A DNA stretch of 64,000 bases from Micromonospora violae (GTDB lineage Bacteria; Actinomycetota; Actinomycetes; Mycobacteriales; Micromonosporaceae): assembly GCF_004217135.1 (NCBI RefSeq), contig NZ_SHKK01000001.1, positions 1,116,001-1,180,000 of the forward strand, given 5' to 3'. A program made the position numbers and the translations under genes. Position 1 is the first letter of the stretch; each line of letters opens with the position of its first letter. The notes below the pieces were generated by a model. The model was not told where the DNA came from. It saw only the letters and a program-made list of their open reading frames with translations, and ran no database searches. Below are positions 35,188-45,037 of the stretch, in pieces.

Positions 35188-38100
35188 TGGTCGCCCCCGA
35201 CCTCGCCGCCTGGGCGCCGCTCGCCGCGCGGGTGCTCGGCGGCACCCCCGAACAGGTGAGCGCGGCGGCCGCCACCGAGTCCTTCGTCGCTCTGGGCGGC
35301 ACCTCGCTCCAGGCCATCGCCCTGGTCTCGCTGGGCCAGCGCGAGCTGCGGGCGGACGTGGACAGCGCCCGCCTGCTGTCGGCGCTGCCGCTGGCGCAGG
35401 CCCTCGCCGCAGCTGTCGACTTCGTCGACACCGCCCCACCGGTCGTCGCGCGGCAACCCACCGAGCGGGAGTTGCTGCCGGGTCAGCGGTCCATGCTGGC
35501 CGCGCACCTGCTGGAGCGGGACGCGCCGTACCACCTGATGTTCACCGTGGAGGCGGACGGACCGCTCGACCCGGCCCGGGTCCGGTGGGCGCTGCGCGAG
35601 CTGACCACCCGGCACGAGGCGCTGCGGACCCGCTTCGTCCGTGACCCCCGCCAGGCCCGGATCGTGCTGCCCGCACCGTACGAGCCGCGCCTGCTGCACC
35701 AGACGCTGCCCGACGACGACGCGGTACGCGCCGTGCACGACCTGTACGGCCCGGCCGCCGCGCGCCTGCTGCGCCCGTTCGCGCAACCGCCGGTGGTGTT
35801 CGTGCTGACCCGGGCCGGGCGGCGCGACCTGCTCACCATGCTGGTGCACCACACGGTGAGCGACGGCTGGAGCGTCGGCGTGTTCGCGCGGGAGTTCGCC
35901 GAGTTCTACGCCGGGGACGGCCCGGGCGAGGCAGCCCCGTCGCCGGACTGGGTCGGCACCCGGCTCGCCGCGCAGGAGGTGTCCGGCGCGCTGGACGCGG
36001 CCCTGACCCGGGTCACCGCGCGGCTGGACACCGCGCCGTGGACGGTGACGCTCCCCACCGACCTGCCGCCGGTCACCGAGGTCGACGGGCGGGGCGCCCG
36101 GCTGCGCTTCCACCTGGACGAGACGGCGGCGGAGGCGACGACCGGGTTGGCCCGACAGTGCGGGGTGACCGTCACGTCGGTGGCGCTGGCAGCCTGGGCG
36201 TTGACCGTGTCCCGCCGTGCCGGCCTGGACGACCTGGTGCTCGGGGTGCCGGCGGCGGGCCGGTTCGAGGCGGGCATGGACCGCCTGGTGGGCCTCTGCA
36301 CCCGGGTCGTCCCGGTGCGCTGCGCCGCCACCGACGACCGCACCGTCCGGGAGTTCGTCCGCGGGGTCGCCGACGCCCTGGCCGCGGCGGTCGCCGACGC
36401 CGACGTGCCGTTCGAGCGGGTCGTCGCCGAACTGGGCGCCGACACCGACCCGGGTCGCAACCCGCTGGCCCAGCTCGGCTTCGCCGCCCACCACGAGCTG
36501 GTGCCCGACGAGCTGGTGGCGGGCGGGCGTACCTGGCGGGTGCACGAGGGCCACTGCGCCGGCGCGGTGTTCGACGCCCTGCTCTACCTCCAGTCGTGGT
36601 CGGATCGTCCCCGGTTCGCGCTGGAGTACGCGACAGCCCTGCTGACCGCCGCCGACGCCGGGGAGCTGGTCGAGTCGTTCCAGGAGGCCCTGCGGGAGTT
36701 GGCCGCCGACCCGGACGCCATCCTGCGGGAGGTCACCACCCTCTCGGCGGGTCAGCGCGCCCGGCTGTGCGAGCTGGGCGCGGGCGGGACGTACGAGACG
36801 GCCGACGACGTGTGGCACCGGTTCGCGGCGTACGCGGCGTCCTCGGGCGAGCGGACCGCGCTCGTCGACGCGCACACCGGGCTGACGCTCACCTATCGTG
36901 AGCTGCACGACGCCGCGGTCGAGCAGTCCCGTCTGCTGCACGGCCACGGGGTGCGCGCCGGTGACGCGGTGCTGCTGGAGCTGCCCCGCTCGGCCGCCGA
37001 GGCGGTCGCGGTGCTGGGTGTGCTGCGGCTCGGCGCGCACTATGTCGCGGTCGACCGGCACGCCACCGCCGAATGGCGTACCCATCTGGCGGCGACCGTC
37101 GCGGCGCGGGCCCGCCTCGGGGTGGGCGAGCCCTGGCCGGGAGTCGTCGACTGTCCACTCGTCGAGCCGGGAACGCCCGTCGAGGCCGGTGCGGTCGGGG
37201 CCGCGCCGAGGGATCCGGCGCGCACCGCGTACGTCTCCTTCACCTCGGGCTCGACCGGGGTGCCCAAGGGCGTCGTCGTGCCGCACCGGGCGGTGCTGCG
37301 ACTCGCGGACGACCCGGGGATGTTCGCCGACCGGCCGGGCATGCGGATGCTGCGGCTGTCCCCGCTGGCGTTCGACGCGTCCACCCTGGAGCTGCTGGTG
37401 CCCCTGGCCACCGGCGACACGGTGGTGGTCTTCCCGCCGGAGGATCCGACGCCACGCGGGCTGGCCGACGTCCTGAGCACCGCCGGGGTCACCCACGCCT
37501 GGCTCACCTCGGGCGTGTTCCACCTGGTCGCCGACCATCGTCCGGACGCGTTCGCCGGGCTGCGGCAGCTGTTCACCGGCGGGGGAGTGGTGTCACCGCC
37601 GCACGTGCGCCAGGTGCTGCGGGCCTGTCGGGGCCTGCGCCTGACCAACGGGTACGGCCCCACCGAGAACACCACCTTCACCACGACGTACTCCGTCGAG
37701 CACGCCGACGCGACCCCGGACCCGCTGCCGATCGGCGGCCCGGTGCACGGCACCGACCTGTCCGTCGTGGACGCGTCGGGTCGCCTCGTTCCACCGGGCG
37801 CGGTCGGCGAACTGCTGGCCGGCGGCACCGGCCTGGCCGACGGGTACCTGGGCGACCCGACCAGGACGGACGCCTCCTTCGTGCGCCACGACGGGGTACG
37901 CCGTTACCGCACCGGCGACCTGGTGCGCTGGGGCGCGGACGGGCAGCTGCGCTTCCTGGGCCGCAACGACCGCCAGGTGAAGATCGCCGGACACCGGGTG
38001 GAACCCGTTGACGTCGAGCGCCGGTTGCGGGCCCAGCCGGGCGTCCGCGACGCCGTGGTGTTCCCCACCGGTGACCCGGCGACCGGCGTACGCCTCTGCG

Positions 38101-38591
38101 CGGCGCTCAAGCCCGACCCGGACGGCCTCGACGTGGCCGCCGTGCGCCGCGCGGTGGAGCCCGAGCTGGCCCCCTACGCCCGGCCGCAGCAGTGGGTGAC
38201 GGTGGCGGAGTTCCCGCTGGACGGCAACGGCAAGGTCGACCTGCGGGCGCTGGGCGCGCTGGCCCAACCGACAGCGCCGTCGGAGACCTCGGCCGCGCCG
38301 GCGGACCCGCCGGCCCGGGTTCCCGCCCAGCGCTCGGCGTCGCTGGCCGAGTTCGAGGAGCTGGTGACGGGCGCCTGGGTGGAGGCGTTGGGCACCGACG
38401 ACTTCGATGTCGACGAGGCGTTCTTCGACGTCGGCGGTGAGTCGCTGCGCCTGGCGATCGTGCGCCGGCTGCTCCAGGAGCGGCTGGCCGGCCGGGTCAT
38501 CCCGCTCACCGACCTCTATCGCTTCCCGACCGTCCAGACGCTGGCCCGGCATCTGCACGCACAGACCGAGAGAGCAGGCGCACCCTCATGA
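35187..38591 (+). CDS. NRPS T-C-A-T, 1134 aa, probably Val-specific
   Basis: N-terminal carrier with S40 (ALGGTSLQAI). Condensation domain with HHTVSDG near 221-227. Adenylation domain with YVSFTSGSTGVPKG near 681, NGYGPTENTTF, YRTGDLVRW and NGKVDLR. C-terminal carrier with S1086 (FFDVGGESL). The pocket code read by eye is D-A-L-W-F-G-G-T-F-K, one or two changes from known Val codes (DAFWIGGTFK type). The start is the ATG at 35187. The last four bases overlap the second PKS gene. Confidence 0.92.
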   Translation: MVAPDLAAWAPLAARVLGGTPEQVSAAAATESFVALGGTSLQAIALVSLGQRELRADVDSARLLSALPLAQALAAAVDFVDTAPPVVARQPTERELLPGQRSMLAAHLLERDAPYHLMFTVEADGPLDPARVRWALRELTTRHEALRTRFVRDPRQARIVLPAPYEPRLLHQTLPDDDAVRAVHDLYGPAAARLLRPFAQPPVVFVLTRAGRRDLLTMLVHHTVSDGWSVGVFAREFAEFYAGDGPGEAAPSPDWVGTRLAAQEVSGALDAALTRVTARLDTAPWTVTLPTDLPPVTEVDGRGARLRFHLDETAAEATTGLARQCGVTVTSVALAAWALTVSRRAGLDDLVLGVPAAGRFEAGMDRLVGLCTRVVPVRCAATDDRTVREFVRGVADALAAAVADADVPFERVVAELGADTDPGRNPLAQLGFAAHHELVPDELVAGGRTWRVHEGHCAGAVFDALLYLQSWSDRPRFALEYATALLTAADAGELVESFQEALRELAADPDAILREVTTLSAGQRARLCELGAGGTYETADDVWHRFAAYAASSGERTALVDAHTGLTLTYRELHDAAVEQSRLLHGHGVRAGDAVLLELPRSAAEAVAVLGVLRLGAHYVAVDRHATAEWRTHLAATVAARARLGVGEPWPGVVDCPLVEPGTPVEAGAVGAAPRDPARTAYVSFTSGSTGVPKGVVVPHRAVLRLADDPGMFADRPGMRMLRLSPLAFDASTLELLVPLATGDTVVVFPPEDPTPRGLADVLSTAGVTHAWLTSGVFHLVADHRPDAFAGLRQLFTGGGVVSPPHVRQVLRACRGLRLTNGYGPTENTTFTTTYSVEHADATPDPLPIGGPVHGTDLSVVDASGRLVPPGAVGELLAGGTGLADGYLGDPTRTDASFVRHDGVRRYRTGDLVRWGADGQLRFLGRNDRQVKIAGHRVEPVDVERRLRAQPGVRDAVVFPTGDPATGVRLCAALKPDPDGLDVAAVRRAVEPELAPYARPQQWVTVAEFPLDGNGKVDLRALGALAQPTAPSETSAAPADPPARVPAQRSASLAEFEELVTGAWVEALGTDDFDVDEAFFDVGGESLRLAIVRRLLQERLAGRVIPLTDLYRFPTVQTLARHLHAQTERAGAPS

Positions 38592-41470
38592 ACGACGACA
38601 TCGCGATCGTCGGCCTGGCCGGTCGGTTCCCCGGCGCCGCCGACGTCTGGGAGTACTGGTCGAACCTGGTCGCCGGGAAGACCACTGTCAGTGCGCTGAC
38701 CCGGGGTGAGCTGCTGGCCGCCGGGGTGCCCGCCGCCCGGCTCGACGACCCGGCGTACGTGCCGGCGCGCGGCGTCCTGGCCGACCCGGACCTGTTCGAC
38801 GCGGCCTTCTTCGGCATCACGCCGAGGGAGGCGCAGACGATGGACCCGCAGCACCGGCTGCTGATGCAGACGGCGTGGGCCGCGCTGGAGTCGGCGGGGC
38901 TCGCCACCGAGCGACCGTTCGGTCGGGTCGGCGTGTTCGCCGGAGCCGGGTTCAACTACTACGCGATGCACCACGTGTTCGCCCACCCCGAGGTGGTCGA
39001 GTCGCAGGGGCTGCTGTCGGTCGTGCTGGGCAACGAGAAGGACCACCTGGCCGCGAAGATCGCGTACCGGCTGGACCTGGGCGGGCCGGCCATCACCGTG
39101 CAGACCGCCTGCTCGACGTCGCTGGTGGCGGTGCATCTGGCCTGCCAGAGCCTGCGCGGCGGCGACTCGGACGTCGCGCTGGCCGGCGGCGCCTGCGTGG
39201 CGGTGCCGCAGCAGGCCGGGTACCGCTACGAGACGAAGGGCATCCTGTCGTCGGACGGCACGTGCCGACCTTTCGACGCCTCGGCCGACGGCACGGTGCC
39301 CGGGAACGGGGTCGCCCTGGTGGTGCTCAAACGCGCCGAGGACGCCCGCCGGGACGGGGACACCGTGTACGCCCTGATCAAGGGGTCGGCGGTGAACAAC
39401 GACGGCGGGAGGAAGGTCGGGTACACCGCGCCCGGCATCGTCGGGCAGATCGACGTGCTGACTCGCGCGTACGCCGCCGCCGCCGTCGAGCCGGCGACCG
39501 TGGGCTACCTCGAGGCGCACGGCACCGCCACCGAGGTCGGCGACGCGATCGAGTTGGCCGCGCTGACCGAGGTGTTCCCCAGCGGCGGGCGACGGTGCTC
39601 GATCGGCTCGGTCAAGGCCAACGTCGGGCACCTCGACGCCGCCGCCGGTGTCGCCGGTCTGATCAAGGCCGCGCTGGCCCTGCACTTCCGGCAGATCCCG
39701 CCGCTCGCCGGCCTGAAGCAGGCCCGGCCCGAGCTGCTGGACGGCTCGACACCGTTCACGGTGGACACTGTCGCCCGACCCTGGGAGGCCACCGACGGCC
39801 CGCGCCGGGCGGCGGTCAGCGCCTTCGGCCTGGGTGGCACCAACGCCCACGTGGTGCTCGAGGAGGCCGACGGTCCGGTCCCGTCGGACCCGCCGGGGGC
39901 CGACGGTCCCGCCGAGCTGATCGTGCTGTCCGCGCGGACCCCGGAGGCGGTCCGCGAGGCCGCCGAGCAGGTGCACGAGTACGTCCGGCAGCGCCCCGAC
40001 CTGTCCCTGCGGGACGTCGCGCTGACGGTGCAGACGTACCGCCGGCACTTCCCACACCGGCTGGCGGTGGCCGCGCGGGACGTGCCGGCGGCGCTCGCCG
40101 GGCTGCGCCGGGCGCGGGTGCGCGCGGCGGCCCGCCGCCCCCGGGTGGTCTTCCTGTTCCCCGGGCAGGGCGCCGAGTTTCCCGCCATGGCGCGCGGGCT
40201 CTACGACCACTACCCGTCGGTGCGGGCCGACCTCGACCACGGGGCGGAGCTGCTGGCCCCGGTCCTCGGCCTGGACCTGCGGGATGTCCTCGTCGACGAC
40301 GACCCGCACGGTGTCGTGCACCGCACCGACGTCACCCAGCCGGCACTGGCCCTGTACGAGGTGGCGCTCGGCCGGCTGCTGCTGTCGTGGGGCGTCCGCC
40401 CGGCGGCGATGATCGGCCACTCGGTGGGTGAGTTCCCGGCCGCCGCGCTCGCCGGTGAGCTGGCCGACGACGACATGCTGCGGCTGGTCGCCGCCCGGGG
40501 CCGGCTGATGCAGGACGCCCCGGAGGGTCACCTGCTGGCCGCGCTGGCCGGGCCGGGCACCGTGGCGGAGCACCTCGCGGGCCTGGACGACCTCGACATC
40601 GCCGCGCGCAACGCACCGGAGGTCACCGTCGTGGCCGGCCCGCCGGCCCCGCTCGCCGCGTTCCGCGAGCGCCTGGGCGCGGCCGGGGTGCCCTGTCGGG
40701 CGCTGCCCGCGCAGCGCGCCTTCCACAGCCGGATGATGACCGACGCGGCCCGGCTGCTCGGCGTGGCGGCCGACCAGGTGCCCCACCGACCCCGGACCAT
40801 CCCGGTGGTCAGCAGCGTCGACGGCGCGCTGCTCGGCAGCGGCCAGTCGCGTGCCGAGGGCTACTGGGCGGCGCAGTTGCGCAGCCCCGTGCGCTACCAC
40901 GACGCCCTGCTGACCGCGCTGGAGCTGCCCGACCCCGTGCTCGTCGAGGTCGGTCCCGGCACCGCGCTGACCGGCATGGCCCGGCAGACACCGCAGGGGC
41001 GGCGGGTGCCCGGGTTCGCCGTGCAGCCACGGGCGGCACAGCGCGCCGACGCCGCCGACGTGCTCGCCGCACTCGGCGGGCTGTGGACGGCCGGGGTGGC
41101 GGTGGACTGGCCGGCGGTGCGCGGCGACACCCCGGCACGACGGGTGGCGCTGCCCACGTACCCGTTCGCCCGTACCCGCCACTGGCTGGAGGCGACACCG
41201 CCACCGGCCCCGAACACCGCCGAACCGTCGCCGCCTCCCGCGGCTACCGGGGAGAGCACGGTGGTGGGCGAGATCGTGGAGCTGTGGGGCCGGTTGCTCG
41301 GCTCGCCCGACATCGGGCCGGACACCGACTTCTTCACCGTCGGCGGTGAGTCCCTGCTGTTCATCCGCATGGTCAACCAGGTGCAGCGCCGCTTCGCCGT
41401 CCGCATCCCGATGGAGAAACTGTCCGCGCGACCCACGCCGCGCGCCCTGGCCGAGTTGGTGACCGCATGA
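38588..41470 (+). CDS. PKS module KS-AT-ACP, 960 aa
   Basis: Ketosynthase with C175 (QTACSTS), H311 (EAHGTAT) and H348 (KANVGH). The acyltransferase is intact: PGQGAEF, nucleophile S612 in GHSVGE and a specificity motif AFHS at 711-714, of the malonyl-CoA type. Carrier domain with S922 (FFTVGGESLLF). No KR, DH or ER, so the added two-carbon unit would stay a beta-ketone unless processed in trans. This AT is the only active one in the cluster. Confidence 0.92.
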   Translation: MNDDIAIVGLAGRFPGAADVWEYWSNLVAGKTTVSALTRGELLAAGVPAARLDDPAYVPARGVLADPDLFDAAFFGITPREAQTMDPQHRLLMQTAWAALESAGLATERPFGRVGVFAGAGFNYYAMHHVFAHPEVVESQGLLSVVLGNEKDHLAAKIAYRLDLGGPAITVQTACSTSLVAVHLACQSLRGGDSDVALAGGACVAVPQQAGYRYETKGILSSDGTCRPFDASADGTVPGNGVALVVLKRAEDARRDGDTVYALIKGSAVNNDGGRKVGYTAPGIVGQIDVLTRAYAAAAVEPATVGYLEAHGTATEVGDAIELAALTEVFPSGGRRCSIGSVKANVGHLDAAAGVAGLIKAALALHFRQIPPLAGLKQARPELLDGSTPFTVDTVARPWEATDGPRRAAVSAFGLGGTNAHVVLEEADGPVPSDPPGADGPAELIVLSARTPEAVREAAEQVHEYVRQRPDLSLRDVALTVQTYRRHFPHRLAVAARDVPAALAGLRRARVRAAARRPRVVFLFPGQGAEFPAMARGLYDHYPSVRADLDHGAELLAPVLGLDLRDVLVDDDPHGVVHRTDVTQPALALYEVALGRLLLSWGVRPAAMIGHSVGEFPAAALAGELADDDMLRLVAARGRLMQDAPEGHLLAALAGPGTVAEHLAGLDDLDIAARNAPEVTVVAGPPAPLAAFRERLGAAGVPCRALPAQRAFHSRMMTDAARLLGVAADQVPHRPRTIPVVSSVDGALLGSGQSRAEGYWAAQLRSPVRYHDALLTALELPDPVLVEVGPGTALTGMARQTPQGRRVPGFAVQPRAAQRADAADVLAALGGLWTAGVAVDWPAVRGDTPARRVALPTYPFARTRHWLEATPPPAPNTAEPSPPPAATGESTVVGEIVELWGRLLGSPDIGPDTDFFTVGGESLLFIRMVNQVQRRFAVRIPMEKLSARPTPRALAELVTA

Positions 41471-43455
41471 CCGACCCCACCGACCTGGCACACGCGGCAG
41501 CGGTGGCGGCCGTGCTCGCTCACCGCCTCTGCGGCGCGACGTCGGTGACGGTGCGCGGCCCGCACGGCGACCACACGCTGCGCGTGCACCCGGACCACAC
41601 CGCGACCGAGGTACGCGCGCAGACGCGGACGCCGTCACCCGAGCGGTCCCCGGTGGACGTGGTGCTTGTGACACCCGGCCCACCGGGCGGGGCGGCGGGA
41701 ACGGTGGGCCCGGTGCCGGTCTGGCTCGCCGGCGACCACTGTCATCCCACCCATCTCCAGGAACGACTGGACACCCTGAGCGGATGGCTCACCGCCCACC
41801 CCGACCGCCCGGTACGGGAGGCGGTGCTCGTCGGTCCCCGGGAGCGGGCCACGCTGCTCGGCTTCAACGCCGCGCCGACCCCGGCCCCCCGGACACCCGT
41901 GCACGAGGCGATCTGCCGGCAGGCGCAGCGCACCCCGGACGCCGTCGCGCTGCGCGGCGGGGGACGCGACCGCAGCTACCGGGACCTGCTCGACGAGGCA
42001 GCGACGCTGGCCGGGCGACTGCGCGCCGAGGGCGTGGGCCCCGGCTCGGTCGTCGCCCTGTGCACCGAGCGGAGCCCGGAGATGGTCGTCGCGGTGCTCG
42101 GTGTCCTGCTGGCCGGAGCGGCGTACCTGCCACTGGACCCGTCCCACCCGAGGGCCCGGCTGGACCTGATGCTCACCACCGCCGACGCCGCGCTGGCGCT
42201 CGCCGACGAGGAGGGACGGGCCGCGCTCGGCACCGGCGCAGCCCCGGCCGTTCCGGTGCGACCACTGGCCGGCGCCGACCTGCCCGCCTCGCCCGTCGAC
42301 TGGCGTGGCTACCGCGCGCCGCAGGAGGTGGTGGACGGGCTGTCGTACGTCATCTTCACCTCCGGGTCGACCGGGGCGCCGAAGGGTGTGCAGATGACCC
42401 ATCTGTCGCTGGCCAACCGGCTGGCGTGGATGCAGGAGGAGTACCGCATCGGACCCGGCGACGTGGTGCTGCAGAAGACGCCGTACACCTTCGACGTGTC
42501 GGTGTGGGAACTGCTCTGGGCCTTCCTGGCCGGCGCGACGATGGTCACGGCCGAGGCCCAGGCGCACCGCGACCCGCAGGAGATGGCCGTCGTCATCGCC
42601 CGCGAGGCGGTGACCACAGTGCACTTCGTGCCGTCGATGCTCGCCCTGTTCGTCGAGGAGCCCGGGGTCGCCGCGTGCGCAGCCCTGCGCCGGGTGATCT
42701 GCAGCGGGGAAGCCCTGCCGCCGAAGCTCGTCAACAAGCTCACCGCCACCCTGCCGACGGTGCGGGTGGACAACCTGTACGGCCCCACCGAGGCCGCCAT
42801 CGACGTCACCGCCTGGCCGTGCCGCCGACCCGAACCGGACCCCACCGTCCCGATCGGCAGGCCGATCACCAACGTCACGGCGTACGTGTTGGACGACGAC
42901 GGCGCGCTGGCCCCGCTGGGCGTACCCGGGGAACTGGTGGTCGGCGGCGACTGCCTGGCCCGGGGGTACGCCGGACGGCCCGACCTGACCGCCGAGCGGT
43001 TCGGCACCGTGCACGTCGCCGGGCGTCCCCAGCGGGTGTACCGCACCGGCGACCTGGCCTGGTGGTCACCGCAGGGGTACCTGAACTACGGCGGGCGCAT
43101 CGACACCCAGGTGAAGATCCGTGGGCAGCGGGTGGAACTCGGCGAGATCGAGTCGGTGCTGAACAGTCACCCGCTCGTCGCGAACAGCGTGGTGCTGCTC
43201 CGCGACGACCTGGGTGCGGCCCCGACCCTGGTGGCGTACGTGGTGATCGAGCGGCACGCCGACGCGGGCGACGTGAGCGAGACGGCGCTGCGGGCGTTCC
43301 TGGCCGAGCAGCTTCCCGACCACATGGTGCCGCTGCGCCACGTGGTGCTGCCCGAGTTGCCCGCCACCGCCAACGGCAAGGTCGACCGCAGGGCTCTGCC
43401 CGCCCCGCCGGCCCGGGTCCGCCGGCCGGTACGGGTCGGGTCACCCTCGGCGTAG
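41467..43455 (+). CDS. Stand-alone NRPS adenylation domain, probably Ser-specific, 662 aa
   Basis: About 130 N-terminal residues without a complete condensation domain (no HHxxxDG; they include a short C-domain-like tail GWLTAHPDRPVREAVLVGPRER). An A domain follows with YVIFTSGSTGAPKG, NLYGPTEAAIDVT, YRTGDLAWW and NGKVDRRAL. The pocket code by eye is D-V-W-H-I-S-L-I-D-K, a standard serine code. No carrier domain follows, so it must load a carrier on another protein, perhaps the tandem carriers at 34921-35300. It is the last assembly-line gene; no thioesterase is seen. Confidence 0.9.
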   Translation: MTDPTDLAHAAAVAAVLAHRLCGATSVTVRGPHGDHTLRVHPDHTATEVRAQTRTPSPERSPVDVVLVTPGPPGGAAGTVGPVPVWLAGDHCHPTHLQERLDTLSGWLTAHPDRPVREAVLVGPRERATLLGFNAAPTPAPRTPVHEAICRQAQRTPDAVALRGGGRDRSYRDLLDEAATLAGRLRAEGVGPGSVVALCTERSPEMVVAVLGVLLAGAAYLPLDPSHPRARLDLMLTTADAALALADEEGRAALGTGAAPAVPVRPLAGADLPASPVDWRGYRAPQEVVDGLSYVIFTSGSTGAPKGVQMTHLSLANRLAWMQEEYRIGPGDVVLQKTPYTFDVSVWELLWAFLAGATMVTAEAQAHRDPQEMAVVIAREAVTTVHFVPSMLALFVEEPGVAACAALRRVICSGEALPPKLVNKLTATLPTVRVDNLYGPTEAAIDVTAWPCRRPEPDPTVPIGRPITNVTAYVLDDDGALAPLGVPGELVVGGDCLARGYAGRPDLTAERFGTVHVAGRPQRVYRTGDLAWWSPQGYLNYGGRIDTQVKIRGQRVELGEIESVLNSHPLVANSVVLLRDDLGAAPTLVAYVVIERHADAGDVSETALRAFLAEQLPDHMVPLRHVVLPELPATANGKVDRRALPAPPARVRRPVRVGSPSA

Positions 43456-43550
43456 GGCGTCGGGAGCGGAGAAACCGCCGTCGGGGTGCGCCACGCACCG
43501 TAGCTGCAGCGGGCTTGTGTCGGCATCAGGATCTGTCCAGTCGATTGCGG

Positions 43551-44225
43551 TCAGTGTGTTTGGATCTCCCAGGCCGGCTGATGGGGTTCGTCGTTGTGCA
43601 CGACGATGTCGGCGTGATCGGTCGGACGGACCGTAGCGAAGTAGAGCTGTTGGGAGGGGATGTAACGCTCGCGCCAGCGCCGTTCGACGTCGGCCGGAGA
43701 TGAAACCCAGCGTTCTCGGACCACGGCACGATCTACGGTCTTGTCGAGCGCGGCCGAGACGAAGATACGCAGGTCCCATTGATCGATCAGTTCCGGGCGC
43801 ATGAGGAAGACGCCGTCGAAGACCAGCACGGCGTCGGCGGGGGCGGTACTGGGCGGTGGGGACAGGGCAGTGTCTGCAGTGCGGTTGTAGACCGCGTGTT
43901 GGAAGCGTCGATCTCCGCCTGGGCCGAGCGGATCGAGCAGAACCCGGTTCAGCGCGTCGTAGTCGTGGGTGTCGAAGTAGCAGCCTTCGGCCGAGTACTC
44001 GCCGCGTGGGTAGCGTTGTGCCCGGGGGAAGAGGAAATCGTCGATGGTTGCGCGGATGACGTCGCGGCCTTGCTTGTGCAAGGCGTCGGCCAGCTCGTCG
44101 GCGAGGGTGGTCTTGCCTGCGGCGGGGGGTCCGTCGATGGCAACCCGGGTCGGGTGGGCGACGGTGACGGATTCGACTGCCTCAGTCAGGCGGCCGAGCA
44201 ACTCGGCGCGGGTTCCTCGGTCCAT
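43551..44225 (-). CDS. Uridine-kinase-like P-loop protein, 224 aa
   Basis: Walker A GPPAAGKT at residues 32-39 (VAIDGPPAAGKTTLADELAD), then the nucleoside-kinase-like IDDFLFPRAQRYPRGEYSAEGCYFDTHDYD, a Walker B-like VLVFDGVFLMRPEL and an Arg-rich lid (VVRERWVSSPADVERRWRERYIPS). GGAAGG precedes the ATG at 44225. It is convergent with the NRPS cluster and probably not part of it. It likely phosphorylates a nucleoside or similar small molecule. Confidence 0.82.
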   Translation of the reverse strand: MDRGTRAELLGRLTEAVESVTVAHPTRVAIDGPPAAGKTTLADELADALHKQGRDVIRATIDDFLFPRAQRYPRGEYSAEGCYFDTHDYDALNRVLLDPLGPGGDRRFQHAVYNRTADTALSPPPSTAPADAVLVFDGVFLMRPELIDQWDLRIFVSAALDKTVDRAVVRERWVSSPADVERRWRERYIPSQQLYFATVRPTDHADIVVHNDEPHQPAWEIQTH

Positions 44226-44348
44226 GTCCTTCCATCCTGAGTCTCGCAATGGTCGCGATGTCGGCGTCGGACTGAGCAGAACGCCGGAGGTGGTAAACAG
44301 GCGTGTGCCCGGTCGGCCACCGCGATCAGCAATGCTTCTCCAGCCACC

Positions 44349-44740
44349 TTACCGATGGGCGAAGACGAAGGCGCCTTCGACGTTCGGGGCCGCGCGATGC
44401 ACCATCTCCGCCTCGACGGTGAAGCCGGCAGCGTCCAGCCAGGTCGCGACCCGCGCCGGTGATCGGCGGTGTACGTAGACATTCATTGGGTGGCCGCCGT
44501 AGCCCTCCGTCTTGAGCTTGGACCTCGGCGTCGGGGACGTGGATTAGAGAGAACCACGCGAGCAGGCCGGTCAGCGAGCCATCGGCCAGTTCGAGACCCG
44601 TCATGGAGCCGACCTCGAACCGCAGGCCGGGATGGTCCTGCCGGGCAATGTCGATCATCGCGGGGACAGGTTATCGCCGAACGCGTCCAGGCCGATGCCT
44701 CGCAGATAGGCGGTGATCCGACCCGGACCCCAACCAGGAA
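44349..44740 (-). pseudogene. SAM-dependent methyltransferase, 5'-truncated and frameshifted
   Basis: Reads GPGRITAYLRGIGLDAFGDNLSP in one frame, then MIDIARQDHPGLRFEVGSM and LLAWFSLIHVPD in another, then a third frame gives NVYVHRRSPARVATWLDAAGF through to the TAA at 44349-44351. The order fits a class I methyltransferase lacking its first 50 residues and part of its middle, with at least two frame changes. A partner N-terminal fragment of a related gene lies at 54.7 kb. Confidence 0.65.
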
Positions 44741-45037
44741 CGCGCATGCGGAGCACGATAGCTCCGACTCACGCGGTGGCGTCGCCGCTGGCAATGCCGA
44801 TCACTTCTCCTTTGGGGGCTATTCGCGGTGAGAGTGGGGTTGTAGCAGGCACGCAACCTGACGCTGCTCGTGCGGGAGCGGCACATTGATCTGCGGTGAT
44901 AACTGAGGGCGGCGGGTCGGTGACGCTCGTTGGTATGGTCGTCGCCATGATGGCGCCGCGACGGGGGTGCGTCGGTCGGGTGTTCGCAGGCACCCCGATG
45001 GCGACAGTTCGCATATTGTCCGGAAGGGACCGGTCCG

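Noticed and set aside
28801..43014. Very long open frames on the minus strand across the NRPS/PKS genes (for example 28801-30882, 32264-34918, 34791-37538 and 38516-41683)
   Set aside because: They are antisense to genes with clear domains and have the Arg/Gly/Pro-rich composition of shadow frames in high-GC DNA.
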